A DNA stretch of 16,506 nt, from NCBI GenBank assembly GCA_964624465.1, contig CAZUZD010000121.1, positions 1-16,506 on the forward strand, given 5' to 3'. This DNA comes from CAZUZD01 sp964624465 (lineage in GTDB: Bacteria; Planctomycetota; Planctomycetia; Isosphaerales; Isosphaeraceae). Below, piece by piece: positions 13,828 through 16,506 of this stretch. The notes under the pieces were generated by a model, which saw nothing but the letters and a program-made list of their open reading frames with translations, did no database searches and was not told the DNA's origin. The translations under genes and the position numbers were made by a program. Within the stretch, counting starts at the first letter, position 1. Each line of letters starts with the position of its first letter.

Positions 13828-14916
13828 TCAGAACCCCTCCGACTCGGTCGGGGCGGCGTCGGGGCCGGCGTCCTCGGCCGCGGCGGCCGTGAACTGCGCG
13901 GCCAGGGCCGAGAGCTCACGGAGCTGCCGGTGCATCTCGGGCAGCCGGTCGATCATCGCGAAGAGCCGCCGCTGCTCCTTGATCGGGATCGCCGGCGAGC
14001 CGAGCACGTGCTGGCCGGCCGGGATGCTCCGGTGCACGCCGGCCTGGGCGCCGATGATCACCTTGTCGCCGATCTGGGTGTGGTCCTTGACCCCCACCTG
14101 GCCGGCCATGATCACGTAGTCGCCGGTCTGGCAGCTGCCGGCCAGGCCGACCTGGCCGCAGAGGATGTTGTGCTTGCCGAGCTGGTTGTTATGGCCGATC
14201 ATCACGAGGTTGTCGATCTTGGTCCCCTCGCCGATGCGGGTGGCCTCGAACGTGCCCCGGTCGATCGTGCAGTTGGCGCCGATCTCGACGTCGGGGCCGA
14301 CCTCGACCCAGCCGGTCTGCGGCACCTTGACGTGCCGGCCGTCGACGGTGCGGTAGCCGAAGCCGTCGCCGCCCAGCACGGTGCCGGCGTGGATCTCGAC
14401 GCGGTCGCCCAGGATGGTGCCGGCGTAGAGCACGACGTTGGGGTGCAGCAGCACGCCGGCACCCAGCACGCAGTCGGGCCCGACGTGCACGCCCGGCATG
14501 ATCGTGGAGCCGTCGCCGACCACGGCGCCGTCGCCGACGTAAGCCAGCGGATGGATCGCGACATCCGCTCCGATCCGTGCCGATGGCGAGACATACGCCT
14601 GCTCGTGCACGCCGGTCCAGCGCGGCCGGGCGCCGCCCTTGAGGTGGTCGCGGACCTCGAGGAACGCGGTGAGTGGGTCGGAGACCTCGATCGTCGGCAG
14701 GTCGGGCCGATCGTCGGGGAGCTTGAAGTGCGGGCCGACGATGGCGGCGGCCGCCGGCGAGCCCTTCAGGAGCCGGACGTATTTCTCGTCCTCGACGAAC
14801 GTGATGTCGCCCGGGCCGGCGTCGGCCACGGGCCGCGCGGCATTGATGGCCACCGACCCGTTCCCGACCAGTCGGCCGCGGACCAGGGCCGCGAGCTGCT
14901 CCACCGTGGCGACCAC
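13828..14916 (-). CDS. lpxD: UDP-3-O-acylglucosamine N-acyltransferase
   Basis: Adds the N-linked hydroxyacyl chain to UDP-3-O-acylglucosamine, the third step of lipid A synthesis, in the cytoplasm. The protein has 362 residues (E. coli 341). The N-terminal uridine-binding domain covers residues ~1-100 (DAGPGDITFVEDEKY). A left-handed beta-helix of hexapeptide repeats follows from ~110 to ~300 (ARIGADVAIHPLAYVGDGAV onward). The conserved GFGYRTVDGRHVKVPQTG segment and catalytic His242 in MIGHNN are present. The last 60 residues form the C-terminal helix (EQRRLFAMIDRLPEMHRQL) plus an Ala-rich acidic tail. The start is a GTG at 14916 with GGGAGG five bases upstream. lpxI follows, separated by two hairpins; fabZ and lpxA, common neighbours elsewhere, are absent here. 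Confidence 0.95.
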   Translation of the reverse strand: MVATVEQLAALVRGRLVGNGSVAINAARPVADAGPGDITFVEDEKYVRLLKGSPAAAAIVGPHFKLPDDRPDLPTIEVSDPLTAFLEVRDHLKGGARPRWTGVHEQAYVSPSARIGADVAIHPLAYVGDGAVVGDGSTIMPGVHVGPDCVLGAGVLLHPNVVLYAGTILGDRVEIHAGTVLGGDGFGYRTVDGRHVKVPQTGWVEVGPDVEIGANCTIDRGTFEATRIGEGTKIDNLVMIGHNNQLGKHNILCGQVGLAGSCQTGDYVIMAGQVGVKDHTQIGDKVIIGAQAGVHRSIPAGQHVLGSPAIPIKEQRRLFAMIDRLPEMHRQLRELSALAAQFTAAAAEDAGPDAAPTESEGF

Positions 14917-14948
14917 GTGCGCCTCCCGTTCTTCATCCGTGAATCATG

Positions 14949-14980
14949 GGCCGGGCGATGCGATTGGCGATGCCCCGGCC
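14949..14980 (-). promoter_or_regulatory. Hairpin in the lpxD leader
   Basis: GGCCGGGC pairs with GCCCCGGCC with one bulged base, around a loop that contains part of a direct repeat GCGATGC. It lies 33 nt before the lpxD start, within the leader predicted from the candidate promoter at 15057-15085. No role is assigned. Confidence 0.25.
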
Positions 14981-15056
14981 CCGACGAGGAGGGTGCCGAC
15001 TCGCGGGCCGGGCCGACATCCTGCCGGTCCGACCGTCCCGAGACTCGGGCGCGGGG

Positions 15057-15085
15057 ATGGTAATCCAAGCACCCGATGCCGGCAA
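15057..15085 (-). promoter_or_regulatory. Candidate sigma-70-type promoter for lpxD
   Basis: On the minus strand TTGCCG (-35), a 17-bp spacer and TACCAT (-10); each box matches the consensus at four of six positions. The implied start point is about 135 nt upstream of lpxD. A short palindrome, CCCGAG-A-CTCGGG (15037-15049), lies at the predicted start of the transcript. Confidence 0.35.
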
Positions 15086-15120
15086 GGCGAGTCGAACCGC
15101 CAGAGGACCTGATCCGCAAG

Positions 15121-15843
15121 TCACTGTCTCGAGAGGAGTTGCTCCGCCAGCTCCCGCAGGCTCCCGACCGTCGCGGTCGGGCCGGCGGGGTCCTGGCGGC
15201 TCCCGCGGTCGAGCCAGACGGCCTGGAGGCCAGCCCGGCGCGGGCCGTGGACGTCGTTCTCGAGATCGTCGCCCACGCACACCACATCGCCCGCCGGCAG
15301 CCCCAGACTTGAGAGAGCCGCCCGATAGAATTCCGGATGCGGCTTCCGCCAGCCCACCTCCGAGGAGATCAGGACCGGCCCGGACCAGGGCTCCAGGCCG
15401 GGCAAGCCGGCCAGCACCGGGCGGAGCCGGCCGTCGAAGTTCGAGGCGATCCGGACCGCGATCCCCGCCCCGGCCAGGGTGGCCAGCGTCGAGGCGGCGT
15501 CGGGGAACGCCCGCCAGTGGGCCGGGTCGCCGAAGTGGTCCCAGAGCTCGGCGAAGGCGCGGCCGGGGTCGGGGACCTCGGGCAGGCAGTCGGCGACGAT
15601 CCGGCGCCAGCGGCGGGCCTCGGTCGCCTCGTCGGTGGCCAGCGGCCCGCGGGCCTCGTCGTGCTCGTCGCGGGCGAACGCCGCCCGGAACCGGCCCTTC
15701 ATCACGGCGGGGTCGAGGGCCACCCCCTGGCGGGCGGCGGCCGCGGCATAGGCGACGGCCACGGCCGGCTCGGGGTCGATCAGGGTCCCCACGGCGTCGA
15801 TCACGACCCCGCGGACGGCACTTCGGAGGATTGGGGAGGACAT
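15121..15843 (-). CDS. HAD-superfamily hydrolase, REG-2/HDHD3-like
   Basis: HAD-fold protein of 240 residues, cytoplasmic; substrate unknown. Motif I is VVIDAVGTLID: nucleophile Asp16 and Thr20 are present, but the second Asp of DxDxT is Val18. Motif II is Ser134 in RIASNFD, motif III Lys167 in GWRKPHP, and motif IV GDDLENDVHG (Asp192, Asp193, Asp197). The helical cap lies between motifs I and II (residues ~25-115). DAVGT in place of DxDGT recurs, from memory, in HAD proteins of cyanobacteria and planctomycetes, so it looks like a subfamily trait rather than decay; without the general acid, phosphatase activity may be slow. The ATG at 15843 is chosen because the conserved part begins within a dozen residues; the ribosome site is weak. 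A 21-bp dyad lies ~90 nt upstream. Confidence 0.85.
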   Translation of the reverse strand: MSSPILRSAVRGVVIDAVGTLIDPEPAVAVAYAAAAARQGVALDPAVMKGRFRAAFARDEHDEARGPLATDEATEARRWRRIVADCLPEVPDPGRAFAELWDHFGDPAHWRAFPDAASTLATLAGAGIAVRIASNFDGRLRPVLAGLPGLEPWSGPVLISSEVGWRKPHPEFYRAALSSLGLPAGDVVCVGDDLENDVHGPRRAGLQAVWLDRGSRQDPAGPTATVGSLRELAEQLLSRQ

Positions 15844-15933
15844 GGGGGCCGCCGGATGCCGATACAGGGCAGGAAGATCGTCCAGCGGCCCGCGCGGTCG
15901 CTGGCGTGCCAGGGAATTCGGGCACGAGGAGTG

Positions 15934-15954
15934 GTCCACACGGAGATTGTGGAC
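15934..15954. promoter_or_regulatory. 21-bp inverted repeat, possible operator
   Basis: GTCCACA, a 7-bp spacer, TGTGGAC: perfect 7-bp arms. It lies about 90 nt before the HAD gene on the minus strand and about 66 nt before the possible small gene on the plus strand. The shape fits a dimeric regulator's site in a divergent promoter region. Confidence 0.35.
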
Positions 15955-16020
15955 GTAGGGCCAGTGGGAGGCCAGGCGGCGCGGTGGCGCCGTCCCCTCC
16001 GTAACGGCGAGGTCCCGACC

Positions 16021-16194
16021 ATGCCCGACCCCCGTCCCCGCCACCATCGGCACTCCGGCCACGGGCCGACCGACTCGGTGCCGCACGATCAGAGCCGTGC
16101 CCTCGAACGGCGCAATGCGCTGGCCCAGCAGCAGCGCGAGTTCCGCAAGACGGACGCCAGCCCCCCGTCGCCGCGGCCCCGGCCGCCCGGCTGA
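16021..16194 (+). CDS. Possible small basic protein (57 residues)
   Basis: Not recognised. The ATG at 16021 follows GAGGT by seven bases. The product starts with a His/Arg/Pro-rich segment (MPDPRPRHHRHSGHG). A plausible amphipathic helix follows (RALERRNALAQQQREFRKTD), and it ends in a Pro/Arg-rich tail. The central helix, with Gln and Phe and no Pro, is unlike the random frames of this DNA and favours a real gene. The tails look like random GC-rich sequence, which argues against. If it is not a gene, 15844-16294 is a 451-bp gap holding only the dyad and the long hairpin. Confidence 0.38.
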   Translation: MPDPRPRHHRHSGHGPTDSVPHDQSRALERRNALAQQQREFRKTDASPPSPRPRPPG

Positions 16195-16220
16195 GACGGC
16201 GGCCGCGATCGACAGCATCC

Positions 16221-16280
16221 GCAATGCCAGCCGGCCGACGTCCCTTCCTTCGGGAGGGGGCGCCGGCCGGCTGGCGTTGC
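16221..16280. terminator. 60-nt near-perfect stem-loop with UUCG loop, after tsaD
   Basis: Arms 16221-16248 and 16253-16280 pair at 27 of 28 positions as plus-strand RNA (three G-U pairs and one A-C mismatch) around TTCG closed by a C-G pair. It starts 14 nt after the tsaD stop on the minus strand and 26 nt after the possible small gene on the plus strand, so it could end both. No U-tract flanks it on either side. Confidence 0.6.
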
Positions 16281-16294
16281 GGGGGCCATCCAGC

Positions 16295-16506
16295 TCAGGA
16301 GGCGGGCCGGGCCGAGGGCCGGCCGGGCCGGACCAGGCCGGGGGTGACGTCGATGTCGAGGTCGGCGGTCTGGCCGGCGACGAGCTTGGGGAAGGCGATG
16401 CCGGCCATGGCGGCGTTGTCGGTGCAGAGGCTCAAGGGCGGGATGAACAGCTCGACCCGCTCGCGGGCGGCCATAGCCGTCATCCGCTCGCGGAACCGCG
16501 TGTTGG
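16295..16506 (-). CDS. tsaD: tRNA N6-adenosine threonylcarbamoyltransferase, C-terminal part
   Basis: C-terminal ~70 residues of TsaD, the Kae1/OSGEP-family enzyme that, with TsaB and TsaE, transfers the threonylcarbamoyl group to A37 of ANN-decoding tRNAs. The frame runs out of the right edge of the window, so the start is not seen. The visible part begins NTRFRERMTAM, which corresponds to the end of the GGVAAN-type segment. It continues with LFIPPLSLCTDNAAMAG, where CTDNAAM is the strongly conserved nucleotide/metal-site motif of the family. A short C-terminal tail PGLVRPGRP follows. The ATG at 16483 is internal. A very strong hairpin follows the stop codon. Identity is secure despite the truncation. 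Confidence 0.92.
   Translation of the reverse strand, partial: NTRFRERMTAMAARERVELFIPPLSLCTDNAAMAGIAFPKLVAGQTADLDIDVTPGLVRPGRPSARPAS

Noticed and set aside
13828..14916. Repetitive hexapeptide coding in lpxD as a DNA repeat array
   Set aside because: The periodicity is in the protein (left-handed beta-helix) and the DNA units are not conserved.
15844..16224. Longer N-terminus of the HAD protein
   Set aside because: The extension is Arg/Gly/Pro-rich with no homology, and would run antisense through the dyad and the possible small gene.

Overview
The window is very GC-rich (about 70% or more by eye). It carries genes of a diderm bacterium: lpxD and lpxI for lipid A, a class III cyclase-like receptor next to an MscS channel with a cyclic-nucleotide-binding domain, and an SGNH/TPR membrane protein behind a cytidylate-kinase-like gene. 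Gene content, base composition and protein style fit a planctomycete, most likely of the Isosphaeraceae type. That placement is an inference and was not checked by any search. No tRNA, rRNA, CRISPR array, transposase or phage gene is visible, so this looks like chromosomal core and lineage-specific DNA.

Layout. Positions 1-947 (+) hold the 3' part of pheA (chorismate mutase/prephenate dehydratase), convergent with a renalase-like FAD oxidoreductase (960-1946, -). A DUF4332 helix-hairpin-helix protein follows (2079-2483, -). Next is a tight two-gene unit on the minus strand: a membrane receptor with HAMP and class III cyclase domains (6194-4086), then an MscS-type channel with a C-terminal cyclic-nucleotide-binding domain (4063-2606). 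Divergent to this is threonine synthase (6479-7924, +). A REPIN-like inverted repeat (7947-8073) lies between thrC and a convergent NagB-family deaminase (8105-8899, -), which is preceded by a 71-residue protein (9037-9252, -).

Further right is a translationally coupled pair on the plus strand: a cytidylate-kinase-like protein (9584-10450) and a 615-residue membrane SGNH/TPR protein (10447-12294). The 3' end of the second gene overlaps a convergent small membrane protein (12248-12562, -). The lipid A genes lpxD (13828-14916, -) and lpxI (12809-13714, -) follow, separated by two strong hairpins. A HAD-family hydrolase (15121-15843, -), a possible 57-residue protein (16021-16194, +) and the C-terminal end of tsaD (16295-16506, -) close the window.

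Most notable is the cyclase/channel pair. The gene order suggests a receptor that makes cNMP for a cNMP-gated channel. However, the cyclase lacks the second metal-binding Asp and the transition-state Asn and Arg, and the channel's cNMP domain lacks the phosphate-binding Arg. The pair may have kept its architecture while abandoning cyclic-nucleotide chemistry. The window also has many GC-rich hairpins without U-tracts 11-45 nt after stop codons, which look like this lineage's terminators. Among them is a near-perfect 60-nt stem-loop with a UUCG loop beside tsaD.
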